Positions 29,124-37,952 of a stretch of DNA of 64,000 nt are shown one piece after another (position 1 is the stretch's first letter; the number at the start of each line of letters is the position of its first letter). A program made the translations under genes and the position numbers. Below the pieces are notes generated by a model that was not told where the DNA came from, ran no database searches, and was given only the letters and a program-made list of their open reading frames with translations. Location of the stretch: the NCBI RefSeq assembly GCF_026242195.1, contig NZ_RKLV01000001.1:124001-188000 (forward strand), given 5' to 3'. Origin of the DNA: Halorutilus salinus. Lineage in GTDB: Archaea; Halobacteriota; Halobacteria; Halobacteriales; Halorutilaceae.

Positions 29124-29708
29124 GTGGAGAACGTAACCGACCGCGTATCCAACCCGTTCGGTATGCGTCCGCCGTCGCACCCCGCGGTTCACGGATACGG
29201 CGACGCGAACGCCGACTTTCAGTTCATCGGCGAGTCGCCACGCGCCCACGGTGGTACAGAGACGGGCGTGCCTTTCTCCTCGGACGGTGCGTCGCGCGTA
29301 CACGAACTCCTCGGTGATCTTGGGTTCGTTGAGAGCCGCGACCCGCTCCGTCTCCGGAACGCCTTCCTGAGCTACGTACGTCTCACCGATACCGACCCGA
29401 TCGACGACGCCGTGCGTTACTTCGACGCCGAGCTACGCGGTATCAACGCGCACGTTCTCGTACCTCTCGGCGACTTTGCCGTGCGTCACGTGATCGGGAC
29501 GTACACCGCACGCGGACCCAAGCTACGCGGAACGCCGCTCGAAGATCTGCACGCCACCGAGGTACACGGCATGGGCTTCCTCGTCATCCCTGCGCTCGAT
29601 CCGCGCGACTGGGACAAAGAGGCATACGAAGCCCTCCGCGACGAGCTACGTTCTGTACTCGACTCCGACTACAGGCAGACGAAAGGCGTGGCGACGCGTA
29701 TTGGGTAG
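29124..29708 (+). CDS. Uracil-DNA glycosylase superfamily protein
   Basis: The 194-residue protein has the superfamily fold: DANADFQFIGESPRAHGG at the N-terminus, RNAFLSYVRL in the middle, VLVPLGDFAVRHVIG, and FLVIPALDPRDW near the end. The usual GEAPG and HPS catalytic words are altered (GESPR, ALDPR), as in a haloarchaeal subgroup. Uracil removal is therefore uncertain. GTG 29124 gives the VENVTDRVSNPFGM start I expect; ATG 29163 is an alternative. Confidence 0.7.
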   Translation: MENVTDRVSNPFGMRPPSHPAVHGYGDANADFQFIGESPRAHGGTETGVPFSSDGASRVHELLGDLGFVESRDPLRLRNAFLSYVRLTDTDPIDDAVRYFDAELRGINAHVLVPLGDFAVRHVIGTYTARGPKLRGTPLEDLHATEVHGMGFLVIPALDPRDWDKEAYEALRDELRSVLDSDYRQTKGVATRIG

Positions 29709-29723
29709 TACTCTAGGATTCTT

Positions 29724-29744
29724 GAGCCATGCTTTGCATGGCTC
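29724..29744. repeat. Perfect mini-hairpin
   Basis: Stem GAGCCATGC (9 bp) with loop TTT lies between the glycosylase gene and the tRNA-Arg relics. It is the same type as the spacer and IS hairpins, with a loop closed by C-G. Confidence 0.7.
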
Positions 29745-29768
29745 TATCTGCTCCAGCGAGATTGCGGT

Positions 29769-29839
29769 GGGCGCAATGGGATTTGAACCACGGTCACTTC
29801 GCTCCTATGTCGCTCGTTCACTGCTTCAAATCCCACGCG
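29769..29839 (-). repeat. Direct and inverted decayed copies of the tRNA-Arg 3' end
   Basis: GGCGCAATGGGATTTGAACC (29770-29789) is a direct copy of the tRNA-Arg 3' part. CTTCAAATCCCACGCG (29824-29839) is an inverted copy. Both lie on the 3' side of the tRNA, in the same order as at tRNA-Leu and tRNA-Ile. Confidence 0.75.
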
Positions 29840-29861
29840 TTCTCACTCACTACGTTCGTTG

Positions 29862-29936
29862 CGAGCGCGATGGGATTTGAACCCATGACATCGGGGTTCG
29901 GAACCCCGCACTCTATCCGGACTGAGCTACGCGCCC
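29862..29936 (-). tRNA. tRNA-Arg (anticodon CCG)
   Basis: A 75-nt cloverleaf on the minus strand. The acceptor GGGCGCG pairs with CGCGCTC (one G-U), the anticodon stem CGGGG/CCCCG has loop TTCCGAA, and the T-arm carries GGTTCAAATCC. Confidence 0.96.
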
Positions 29937-29977
29937 CGCCGGGCTTAGACCGACGCGATGAATAAGGGTTCCTATCG

Positions 29978-30391
29978 TCATAGCTCGAAGTCGTCGCCGC
30001 CGCGTGTCCCTTGCGGCACATCGTCGCCGTCGTCCATCGATCCGGTTCCGACGAAGTCGTATCCTTCGTCGTCCAGATACGCTTCGCCGTCGTGTACCTC
30101 GACATCGACGGTCGGTAGGCGCGAGCCTTCGCACGGTCCGTAGTTACAGTAACCCGTGTCGGTCTCGAAGTAAGCGCCGTGTTTCTCGCAGACGATTTCG
30201 CCGTTCCGTAACATCGCACCGTCGCCGTCGTCGAGACGGACATCAGTCCAGTGCTGGCACCGGTTTATCCACGCGTGTATATCGCCGTTGGTGCGTGTCA
30301 GTATCGCCTCGTCGACGCCGTCCTCGTCACGGACACGGAAGACGAAGGTGCCTTCGTCGGGGAGTTCGTCGAGGCTTGCGATACGCTCCAC
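29978..30391 (-). CDS. Rieske-type [2Fe-2S] ferredoxin
   Basis: The 137-residue soluble Rieske protein has cluster motifs CQH (in WINRCQHWTD) and C-E-K-H (IVCEKHGAYFETDTGYC), matching C-x-H ... C-x2-H. The middle carries a GPCEGSRLPTVDVEV strand typical of nitrite reductase or dioxygenase-type ferredoxins. The C-terminal 25 residues are acidic and Gly-rich. It probably transfers electrons in the cytosol; partner unknown. Transcribed divergently from the MFS gene. Confidence 0.9.
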   Translation of the reverse strand: MERIASLDELPDEGTFVFRVRDEDGVDEAILTRTNGDIHAWINRCQHWTDVRLDDGDGAMLRNGEIVCEKHGAYFETDTGYCNYGPCEGSRLPTVDVEVHDGEAYLDDEGYDFVGTGSMDDGDDVPQGTRGGDDFEL

Positions 30392-30461
30392 GTTCGACCG
30401 TGTCCGTCGGCGCGCTAAACCTTTCCGAAGTCCCTATGCCGTCCACGCTTCTATCGCCGGT

Positions 30462-31631
30462 ATGCTCGTCGGCGAAGACCGTGACCGGCTTGCGCTCTCC
30501 GCCACCGTCTTCGTCGTCCTCTTCGCACAGATACTTCTGTACCCCGGTATCGCCGACCTCGTCGGGGCGCTCGGTGCGCCCCCCTCACTCAACGCGGGCG
30601 CGGTCTTCGTCGCCACCGAGTTCGTCGCGTACGTCGTCTTCGCGCCTATCTGGGGGGCGGTGAGCGACTCGTACGGAAGACGCGTCCCGTTCGTGGTTCT
30701 CGCGTCCGCCGTCGCCTGCACTGCGTACGTCGCAATCGCTCTATCGTCGCTCGCGAACCTCCCTTTCGGTGCCGTCCTCGGGATCCGTTTCGTACAGGGC
30801 GCGGCGACGGTCGGCTCCTTCTCGCTCGCCCTCACGACGCTCATGGATCTCGGAGGCGGGCACGGACGTAACATGGGTGCCGCAGGGGTTGCGATAGGTG
30901 CGGGTGTCGGGTTCGGCGCGCCCGTCGGCGGCTTCGTATACGAAACGGGTACGCTCACACCTCTGTACCTCGCCTCTGCGCTCCTCGGCATTGCCGCCGT
31001 CCTCGCCTTCACTGTCGAAGACCGCGTACCCACGGGGGAAAGAGGTATACGGCGCGCCGTCCGCCGTCTCTCCGATACACCTGCCGTCGCCGTTCCTTAC
31101 GCCTTCGGCTTCGTCGACCGTCTCACCGCCGGCTTCTTCGCTCTTGTAGGGACGTTCTACTTCCGCGAGACGTTCGTTCTCGGTCCCGCGGAGACGGGCG
31201 TCACCCTCGCCTTCTTCTTCGCACCCTTCGCGCTCCTCCAGTACCCTCTCGGACGTCTATCCGACCGCGTCGGACGCGTTCCGCCCGTCGTCGTTGGCTC
31301 CCTCGTCTACGGTGTCGCCGTCTTCCTCGTCGTCCTCACCCCGACCCTCACGGAAGCACGCGCCGCTATGCTCGCCGTCGGTGTCCTCGGCGCTCTCGTC
31401 GCACCCGCAACCATGGCTCTCGTCACCGATCTGTCTCCAGAAGACGGACGCGGCGCGGCTATGGCGGGGTTCAACGTCGCAGGAAGCCTTGGGTTTCTCG
31501 CGGGCGTCGTCGGCGGCACCGCCCTCGTTGAGGCGTACGGCTACACCGTCGCGTTCGGCGTCGTAGGCGGCGCGGAGGTCGTAATCGCCGTCTTAGCCCT
31601 CCCGTTCCTTCTGCGTTTAGACGTCGACTGA
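30462..31631 (+). CDS. Major facilitator superfamily transporter
   Basis: The 389-residue protein has about 12 membrane helices. MFS motif A appears as APIWGAVSDSYGRRVP between helices 2 and 3, and again as YPLGRLSDRVGRVPP in the second half. The substrate cannot be told; the drug-efflux-like branch is plausible. Start 30462 follows a short intergenic gap with the divergent Rieske gene. Its end overlaps the convergent oxidase gene by 15 nt. Confidence 0.88.
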   Translation: MLVGEDRDRLALSATVFVVLFAQILLYPGIADLVGALGAPPSLNAGAVFVATEFVAYVVFAPIWGAVSDSYGRRVPFVVLASAVACTAYVAIALSSLANLPFGAVLGIRFVQGAATVGSFSLALTTLMDLGGGHGRNMGAAGVAIGAGVGFGAPVGGFVYETGTLTPLYLASALLGIAAVLAFTVEDRVPTGERGIRRAVRRLSDTPAVAVPYAFGFVDRLTAGFFALVGTFYFRETFVLGPAETGVTLAFFFAPFALLQYPLGRLSDRVGRVPPVVVGSLVYGVAVFLVVLTPTLTEARAAMLAVGVLGALVAPATMALVTDLSPEDGRGAAMAGFNVAGSLGFLAGVVGGTALVEAYGYTVAFGVVGGAEVVIAVLALPFLLRLDVD

Positions 31632-32726
31632 GGCTACTTCGTCTATAGCCTCGTAGTCGTACCCCGACGAACCCGATATTAGGTTGTAGACACGGTTCGC
31701 CGAGAGCCAAGACAGCGTAACACCCGCTCCCCCGTGTCCGTAACAGTGGACTACCTCCTTGCCGTCTACGGTCTCCTTCTCGGTTCTGACGCCGCCGTCC
31801 CTGTACGGTCGGTAGCCGAAACGCGCCGTCATCTCACAGCCGTCGATACCGACGCCGAAGCCCTTCAGGATCTCTGTGTTAACGTCGACGATACGTCGCG
31901 GAACCTCGACACCGTCAATGCTCACGGTACCTTCCGGGATCGCGTCGTCGGAAACGGGCTTCCATTCGCCGTCGACGAACCCACCTTCGCGTGCGCTCCC
32001 GCCGAGCACGAGGCTGTCGTCGCGCGGGTAGGCGTAGACGAAACGGTCGTCGTCGGTGTAGTAGCTGTACGAGAATCCTTCTCCGTCGTCGGTTACACGT
32101 CCGTCCGTGTCGACGTAGACGAGATCCCCTCTCACGGCTGTTAGAGAGCCGTCTTCGAAAAACCCCCCGCCCCCTGTCGCGTTGACGACCGTGTCGCCGT
32201 CGAGGGAGCCTACACCGTCGCGTTCGATCTCACGGCGTTCGATCTCCCCTCCCGTCGCACGGTACCACTCCACGAGCTTGGGAGCGTACCTTGGCATCTC
32301 GACAAAGAGAACCTCGTGTACGTAGCCTTCGACATCCGATGCGCTGACGCCCTCGCGCGTCGGCACCTTACCGTCGTACGCTTCGAGGCTTCGGTGTCCC
32401 TGAAGTTCGTCAGCGTGGTCAGGCTCGCCCCCATCTCGGTTCTCGTACACCTCGTAGTTCCTCTGACGCCTCACCGTATCGGTTGCGTCGCCCAGCCTCT
32501 CGAAGAAACGTTCGGATACGCGCGTAAGCTCGCCTATACCGTCCTCGTCGACGATAACGGGCTTTACCGACGCCGCGGCGTAGTTCGTAGCCACCTGCGG
32601 CGACGGAACGCCGTCGTAAGGGATATCGCGCGTATAGATACGCGTCTCGTACCCTTGTAGGTTGAGGAAGATACCCGTCGTCAGACCTATGACGCCGCCG
32701 CCGACGACAGAGACGTGTTCGTTCAT
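31617..32726 (-). CDS. FAD-dependent D-amino-acid oxidase-like protein
   Basis: The 369-residue protein has the dinucleotide motif VVGGGVIGLTTGIFL at residues 5-19. Later landmarks are VNATGGGGFF, GDLVYVD and a C-terminal HCYGHGGAGVTLSW, typical of D-amino acid and D-aspartate oxidases. It would oxidise D-amino acids to keto acids with peroxide release. Cytosolic. ATG 32726 precedes the Rossmann strand directly. Confidence 0.85.
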   Translation of the reverse strand: MNEHVSVVGGGVIGLTTGIFLNLQGYETRIYTRDIPYDGVPSPQVATNYAAASVKPVIVDEDGIGELTRVSERFFERLGDATDTVRRQRNYEVYENRDGGEPDHADELQGHRSLEAYDGKVPTREGVSASDVEGYVHEVLFVEMPRYAPKLVEWYRATGGEIERREIERDGVGSLDGDTVVNATGGGGFFEDGSLTAVRGDLVYVDTDGRVTDDGEGFSYSYYTDDDRFVYAYPRDDSLVLGGSAREGGFVDGEWKPVSDDAIPEGTVSIDGVEVPRRIVDVNTEILKGFGVGIDGCEMTARFGYRPYRDGGVRTEKETVDGKEVVHCYGHGGAGVTLSWLSANRVYNLISGSSGYDYEAIDEVASVDV

Positions 32727-32911
32727 CGTACCGTTTTCACCGCCCGGACGTATCAAAACACCGAACGTCGTAACCGTTCCTGTCTACACGCACCGCGGAA
32801 CCTTCCGGTGTCGTCACGACGGTGCTACCGCCTTCGTCCGTGTCCGTCGCCACCGTAAACGTGACGTAGCGGCGCGGACACCGTCAGTCCATAAAAAGAC
32901 TCCTCCTGCTC

Positions 32912-33664
32912 GTGCTCGTCGTCGTGTCGGGATGCCTCGGCGCGGGTGTCCAAGCCGACGGTGTACGTGACGAGTTCGTACACCAAAACACATCTTCGTA
33001 CGTCTACGACGGCGAGACGTCGTACTCGCTCAACGCCCCCGGAGGACCGACACGGACGACGACGATCGACTTCCGTGCTGTGGTTAACCGGACGGCGCGG
33101 AGCCTGCGCGCTAACATCAGTTCGGTAACAGAGGGTGCGGGTCGGAGCGCCGTGAGCGGTACGACGACGTACCTCGTAAACCGAACCGTCTACACCAGGA
33201 GCGTTAGGGAAGGGGACACGACGGGATGGACGGCTTTCGGTACCGACGCCGAGGTTGAGAACACGTGGAGCGCGAGGGACGAACTCCGTCTGTACGAACA
33301 CCTCCTGAGAAACGCCTCCGTCGAGCACAACCGAACCGAAGCCGTACGCGGTACCGACGCAAACCGTATCGACGTAGAACTCGGCGACCGTAGAGCCGAA
33401 CTACTCGCAGGCAAGTTCAGGGACGGTGTCGGTTTCTTTGAGGAGGGCGAGACCGAAACGTTCCGTACCACCGTCTGGATAACCGACGACGGACGCCTCC
33501 TACGCGCAGAGACGCGCGCCGGTATGGTTCTCCGGAACCGGACGACGGCAACCGGACGGACGGATCTGAACGTCGACCTCACCTTCTCCGACACGTTCCG
33601 GTACGGCGACGTGCCGACCGTCGAAGTACCTCAGAAAGCTCTTAACGCGACGCGTGTCAGGTAG
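32912..33664 (+). CDS. Putative lipoprotein with ATA where the start codon is expected
   Basis: From GTG 32912 the protein is 250 residues. A lipobox VSGC is followed by an exported domain rich in Thr and N-glycosylation sequons, ending in a beta-rich part. Family not recognised; it resembles other haloarchaeal lipoproteins of similar size. The frame upstream reads ATA AAA AGA CTC (32891-32902), then continues as a perfect signal peptide core (KRLLLLVLVVVSGC). ATG instead of ATA at 32891 would make a standard lipoprotein start. The GTG gives only about seven residues before the cysteine, too short for normal export. Confidence 0.6.
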   Translation: MLVVVSGCLGAGVQADGVRDEFVHQNTSSYVYDGETSYSLNAPGGPTRTTTIDFRAVVNRTARSLRANISSVTEGAGRSAVSGTTTYLVNRTVYTRSVREGDTTGWTAFGTDAEVENTWSARDELRLYEHLLRNASVEHNRTEAVRGTDANRIDVELGDRRAELLAGKFRDGVGFFEEGETETFRTTVWITDDGRLLRAETRAGMVLRNRTTATGRTDLNVDLTFSDTFRYGDVPTVEVPQKALNATRVR

Positions 33665-34682
33665 TTAGACCGTACGCGACGCGTTCGCCCGTCTCTAAAC
33701 CGTGGCGCACCGCGGCGTGTAGACGCGCCTCACCCGCTACCCAGTCGCCGGTCACGTAGACGCCCTCGTCTGCGGCGTCCCCAACAGCACCCGCCGCCAC
33801 ACCGTCGTCGGCGAGGGCGTACCGCCATCCCTGATGGTCTGTCCAGTCGGGTTCCGCGAGACGTTCGTCGCCGATCAGACGCGCCGTCTTCTCCGCGAGT
33901 TCGGCTACGTTCTCCTCCGGCGGCGCGTCGTACCTTTCCGCCGACCAGTCGGGCGACGCCTGTACGACGAGCACCGACTCGCCGTCGGGTACGTGTCCGG
34001 GCTTGCATTCCTCGCGCCCGACCCATCCGATTTCGTGTCGGTCGTCGGTGTTGATCAGGGCGTAGTAAGGTACGTCGATCTCGAAGCCGTAGCCGAGAAC
34101 CGCCGTCCAGACCGTCCTGTACGGAACATCGGACGCGGAGTCGCCGAGACGGTCGACCTTCTCAACACCCGTGCCGGTCAGAAGCTCCGCCGTCTGTGGC
34201 GCGGGCGGGTTGACGACGAGAGCCTCGAAGGAGCCGTGTTCACGACCTTCGGCGTCTGTAAGCCACCAGCCGTCGTCGTAACTCACGTCTTCGATACGTG
34301 TCTCGCGCCGCACCGTCGCATCGGTCGCGCCGAACAGATGCTTCGCAAGACGCGTGATACCGTCTTCGTACGTCCATCTACGTTCGTCGTCTCCGCGTCC
34401 CTCCGAGACGTTACCCTCCGCGTCGAACGTCCATATATCCCCCTCGACCTCGGCGAGACCCTCGTTGAACTCCTCCGTCACGAGTTCGTTGACACGTTCG
34501 TCGTCGCCCTTGAGGTAGTTCGCGCCGTACTCGTAGACACGTCCGTCGCGCCTCCGCGCCGCCGCGCGCCCGCAGACACCGCGCGACTTTTCGAAGACGG
34601 TCACTTCCGCCTCCGTCGTGTTGTCGACCACGTACGTCGCCGCCGCACCGCCACCGCCAGCGCCTATCACGCCTATCTCCAT
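33657..34682 (-). CDS. Renalase-like NAD(P)/FAD-dependent amine oxidoreductase
   Basis: The 341-residue protein has GxGxxG-type FAD motif IGVIGAGGGGAAATYVV at residues 3-19 and VFEKSRGVCGRAAARR, the renalase/amine-oxidase second motif. YEYGANYLKG and the C-terminal GVYVTGDWVAGEARLHAAVRHGLETG follow; the last is the FAD-binding GD motif. The substrate is unknown; haloarchaea have several such proteins. The frame continues upstream, but ATG 34682 begins right before the first beta strand. Confidence 0.85.
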   Translation of the reverse strand: MEIGVIGAGGGGAAATYVVDNTTEAEVTVFEKSRGVCGRAAARRRDGRVYEYGANYLKGDDERVNELVTEEFNEGLAEVEGDIWTFDAEGNVSEGRGDDERRWTYEDGITRLAKHLFGATDATVRRETRIEDVSYDDGWWLTDAEGREHGSFEALVVNPPAPQTAELLTGTGVEKVDRLGDSASDVPYRTVWTAVLGYGFEIDVPYYALINTDDRHEIGWVGREECKPGHVPDGESVLVVQASPDWSAERYDAPPEENVAELAEKTARLIGDERLAEPDWTDHQGWRYALADDGVAAGAVGDAADEGVYVTGDWVAGEARLHAAVRHGLETGERVAYGLTT

Positions 34683-34741
34683 GTACAGAACACGTTTTCC
34701 GTCTCCGAAAGCCTCACGGAAAAGCCCCGCCTCTTCCGCGT

Positions 34742-35230
34742 ATGGATACTGAGACAGCCCTCGAAAACGGATCCGTCGTACTCGTCCCCGCCGCATGGAT
34801 CGTTGCGGGCGCAACCGATGCGGGATGGCTGGAGATGAGGACACTACTGATCGCCCACGGCGTCATGGCTGTCCTGATAGCCGTCTTCGCCGTCCTCGGT
34901 TGGAAAGATATGTCCGAGGGCGTCCTGAGCGTCTGGCGCGCCGTCCTCGTCGCGGGCTTGCCCGTCACCGCCGCCGGCTTCGTGGGTCTGTACACGGACG
35001 CCGCGCCCCTGACCGCGCTCGCTCTCTACGGCTGGTTCCTACTACCCGCCGTGGGCTTCGTCTACACCGCGCGCGAGGTCGGTACACCGGCTCCGTACGT
35101 CTTGGCGGCGTTTCTCAGCGCCGTCGGTGCGGTCGTGTACGCGTCCGCTGTCTCACCCGCCGTCGCAGGTATCGCCGTCGTCGCCGTAGGACAGACGATC
35201 GGTATAGCCGACGCCGTCTACAGGTACTGA
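34742..35230 (+). CDS. Conserved membrane protein, 162 aa
   Basis: Five or six hydrophobic segments make up nearly the whole protein, with short loops and almost no charged domains. A short acidic N-terminus (MDTETALENG) precedes the first span. No family is recognised and no catalytic motif is visible. Confidence 0.65.
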   Translation: MDTETALENGSVVLVPAAWIVAGATDAGWLEMRTLLIAHGVMAVLIAVFAVLGWKDMSEGVLSVWRAVLVAGLPVTAAGFVGLYTDAAPLTALALYGWFLLPAVGFVYTAREVGTPAPYVLAAFLSAVGAVVYASAVSPAVAGIAVVAVGQTIGIADAVYRY

Positions 35231-35232
35231 CC

Positions 35233-36999
35233 TTACTCCAGATGGTGGTACTCTAACTCGTGCTCCTCGTCGAGAGCGCGTTTCACGCCCTCGTTCGGCT
35301 CCCCCGGTTCGGAGGTTCTTAACGACATACCGTCGTCGGTTTCCCTGTACAGTATGTTCTTTCTCCAGTCGCGCGACCTCTCCGTATGGTCGTCGCGGTA
35401 GTGCGCGCCGCGCGACTCGGTGCGTTCGAGAGCACCGCGGAGTATGCCCTCCGCCACAGTCACCATGAACTCAAGGTCGACCGCGAACTCGAACTCGACG
35501 GAGGTTATACCGCCGTCGATACCGAGGCTGTCCGTCTTCTTTCTTATCCCGTCGAGCCTCTCCAAACCCTCCCTCAGACCGTCGGAGTCACGGCGTATAC
35601 CCGCGTGATCCTCCATGAGTTCGCCGAGTTCCTCCACGACCCCGTCGACCCTCACGGAGCCGTCGGTGTCGAGCTTCGTCCTCAGTCTCTCGAACTCCTC
35701 CTCGGAGCCGTGTCCGAGGTCGGGTTCCTCGTCGGGTGCTATCGGCTCCTGCGACGCGACGTACTCACCGACGAGCTTACCGACGGTCACCGTCTCCGCG
35801 AGCGAGTTACCGCCGAGGCGGTTCGCGCCGTGGACGCCTGCGGTCGTCTCCCCTACGACGTACAGGCTTTCGACCCCCGTCTCACCCGTACGCGGGTCGA
35901 AGTCGACACCCCCCATCGCGTAGTGCGCCGTCGGCGCTACCTCCATAGGCTCCTCGGCTATATCGACGCCGAGCGACTCGAACCTCTCGTACATACGCGG
36001 GAGACGTTCACGTATGTAGTCGCGGTCTTCATCCGAGATATCGAGGTAGACGCCGCCGTTCTCCGTACCGCGCCCTTCGTCTATCTCGTTCGCTATACCG
36101 CGCGCCACAACGTCGCGTGCGTCGAGTTCGGGGCGATCCATCTCCGAGTACTCGAACATGAACCTCTCGCCCTCGGAGTTACGTAGAACACCGCCGTCTC
36201 CCCGAACCGCCTCCGTGACGAGCCTTCCGTCCCAGTCCTCGCCGTACCTCTCGCCGACCATACCCGTCGGATGGAACTGGACGAACTCCATGTCCATTAG
36301 CTCCGCGCCCGCCTCGTACGCGAGCGCCGCTCCGTCGCCGTTGTTCTCCTCCTCGCGCGACGAGTGACGCGAGTAGACCGCCGTCGCTCCGCCCGCGGCG
36401 AGAACGACCGCACCCGCGAGGAACCTGACGAAGCCGCCGTCCTCCATGTCGTACCCCACGGCGCCGTAGACCTTCCCACCGTCGCTCAGGAGACGCGTTA
36501 TCATCACGTTGTCGCGATACGGTATACCGATCTCCTGCGCCTTACCGACGAGAGCGTCGAGCATCGACTCTCCCGTGTGGTCGCCCGCGAAACACGTCCG
36601 CGGGTAAGCCTGCGCGCCGAAGTACCTCTGGTTTATCTCACCGTCCTTCGTGCGCGAAAAATCCATGCCCCAGTCGTCGAGTTCACGTATCCTGTCGGGT
36701 GCCTCGCTCGTCACGACCTCGACGGCTTCGGGGTCGTTCACGAAGTGACCCTCGTCGAGCGTGTCGGCGGCGTGCACCTCGCAGGAGTCGTCGCCGTCGA
36801 CGTTGCCGAGAGCGGCGTTGATACCGCCACGCGCCCATGTCGTATGCGCGTCACCGTGGTCGCGTTTACTCACCACGAGCGGTTCCAGACCGCTCCGACT
36901 CATCGCTATGGCGGCGCGCGCCCCTGCGGCACCCGCACCTACGATCAGAGAGCGGCATCTGACGGTCTCTGTTTCTGCGTCAGTCATTGTAGAACCCAT
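35233..36999 (-). CDS. Fumarate reductase / succinate dehydrogenase-type flavoprotein (possible L-aspartate oxidase)
   Basis: The 588-residue flavoprotein has the FAD motif LIVGAGAAGARAAIAM near residue 18, and HTTWARGGINAAL where the flavin-linking His usually lies. Further landmarks are QFHPTGM, PTAHYAMGGV and GANRLGGNSLAETV, all characteristic of the family. It reduces fumarate or oxidises succinate or L-aspartate. No iron-sulfur or membrane subunit gene adjoins, which favours a solitary enzyme such as NadB, but nadA and nadC are not here either. A TATAAT element lies 26 nt before the first ATG (36999); ATG 36987 is an alternative. Confidence 0.85.
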   Translation of the reverse strand: MGSTMTDAETETVRCRSLIVGAGAAGARAAIAMSRSGLEPLVVSKRDHGDAHTTWARGGINAALGNVDGDDSCEVHAADTLDEGHFVNDPEAVEVVTSEAPDRIRELDDWGMDFSRTKDGEINQRYFGAQAYPRTCFAGDHTGESMLDALVGKAQEIGIPYRDNVMITRLLSDGGKVYGAVGYDMEDGGFVRFLAGAVVLAAGGATAVYSRHSSREEENNGDGAALAYEAGAELMDMEFVQFHPTGMVGERYGEDWDGRLVTEAVRGDGGVLRNSEGERFMFEYSEMDRPELDARDVVARGIANEIDEGRGTENGGVYLDISDEDRDYIRERLPRMYERFESLGVDIAEEPMEVAPTAHYAMGGVDFDPRTGETGVESLYVVGETTAGVHGANRLGGNSLAETVTVGKLVGEYVASQEPIAPDEEPDLGHGSEEEFERLRTKLDTDGSVRVDGVVEELGELMEDHAGIRRDSDGLREGLERLDGIRKKTDSLGIDGGITSVEFEFAVDLEFMVTVAEGILRGALERTESRGAHYRDDHTERSRDWRKNILYRETDDGMSLRTSEPGEPNEGVKRALDEEHELEYHHLE

Positions 37000-37019
37000 C
37001 TACATATACATCTTAGTTC

Positions 37020-37025
37020 ATTATA
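37020..37025 (-). promoter_or_regulatory. TATA box of the 36999 gene
   Basis: The minus strand reads TATAAT, 26 nt before ATG 36999, which fits a leaderless transcript. Confidence 0.55.
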
Positions 37026-37301
37026 GTTCTGTCGAATCGACCTGAGTGAGGCAGTAATCTTAATCTTAGAAAATAAAAACTACCTCTATTTCTGTAGTAT
37101 ATACTTCCCTAACGCCTCATACTGACCGCGCGTTGCGCGGATGGAGAACGGACGGAAAATACCGAAACGCGCGCCCATCGTCTTTCCCGACCTACCCCTC
37201 GCCTGCGGTTCTGCCTCGAACCTCACCCCTACACCCGAACCCGTCGGATCGGATCTCTACACCGGACGCGAGGTTCGGCTAAATACGAAAGCACATACCC
37301 G
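37026..37301. other. Intergenic region, AT-rich on its left side
   Basis: The first 80 bases are unusually AT-rich. A 54-codon frame (37141-37305) ends in an ATGA overlap with the DUF456 gene. Its product is basic and Pro-rich, unlike local proteins, so I do not call it. CTAAATAC at 37279-37286 is the probable TATA box of the DUF456 gene. Confidence 0.5.
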
Positions 37302-37817
37302 ATGAGCTACATGGGAAGACGACCGATGGTACTCGGTATCGACCCTCTCGTACTGCTCGCGGTCGCGCTCGCAACCCTCGGCGTCTTGGGAAGCCTCGTC
37401 CCTCTCCTACCCGGCGCTCTGCTGTCGCTCGCGGGCGTCTACACCTACTGGTTCTCGACGGGTTACACCGACCCCGGAGCCGTCGTACTGACCGCTCTCA
37501 CGGCGGTCGGTCTTCTGGTTCTTGCGGTGGACTGGTTCGGGGGTGCGCTCGCCGCGAAGGCAGGGGGCGCGTCCACGAGGCTCTCGCTTATCGCGGGACT
37601 CGCCGGTCTCGGTGGTCTACTCATAGCCGGACCCGTTGGACTCCTCTTAGGCTCAGCGGGAACGGTCTTCGTCGTCGAGTACCGGGGTACAGGCGACCAT
37701 AGAGGAAGCCTCCGTACAGCCGCGTATACAACCTTGGGCGTCTTGGCAACCACCGTCATGCAGACGGTTCTCACGTTCGGTATACTCGTTGCAACCGTGG
37801 TCGTCATACTCGTGTAG
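37302..37817 (+). CDS. DUF456 family membrane protein
   Basis: The 171-residue protein has five or so membrane segments. The DUF456 pattern is visible: GVLGSLVPLLPGALLSLAGV near the start, then a Gly-rich GLAGLGGLLIAGPVGLLLG hairpin. Function unknown across the family. ATG 37302 is used; ATG 37326 would remove only a short basic N-terminus. Confidence 0.85.
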   Translation: MSYMGRRPMVLGIDPLVLLAVALATLGVLGSLVPLLPGALLSLAGVYTYWFSTGYTDPGAVVLTALTAVGLLVLAVDWFGGALAAKAGGASTRLSLIAGLAGLGGLLIAGPVGLLLGSAGTVFVVEYRGTGDHRGSLRTAAYTTLGVLATTVMQTVLTFGILVATVVVILV

Positions 37818-37851
37818 CCGGCTCCGTCCGGAACCGAAAGTCTTCAGAAAT

Positions 37852-37921
37852 CATGAGCCGGCTCGGATCTGAACTCGGTCGTTCCGCTGTGCTCCACTCA
37901 CTACTTCAAATCCTCCTGTCC
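37852..37921 (-). repeat. Direct and inverted decayed copies of the tRNA-Ile 3' end
   Basis: CATGAGCCGGCTCGGATCTG and following bases (37852-37878) are a direct copy of the tRNA-Ile end plus its flanking CAT. ACTTCAAATCCTCCTGTCC (37903-37921) is an inverted T-arm copy between it and the tRNA. Confidence 0.75.
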
Positions 37922-37952
37922 ATTACAGTTCGCTCGCAAAACCCGCTCGTCA

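Noticed and set aside
33834-34838. 334-codon rightward frame over the renalase-like gene
   Set aside because: Antisense shadow of a recognised flavoenzyme; no motifs of its own.
37141-37305. 54-codon frame ending in an ATGA overlap with the DUF456 gene
   Set aside because: Product is basic and Pro-rich, unlike the acidic local proteome, and the probable TATA box of the DUF456 gene lies inside it. The overlap may be chance.
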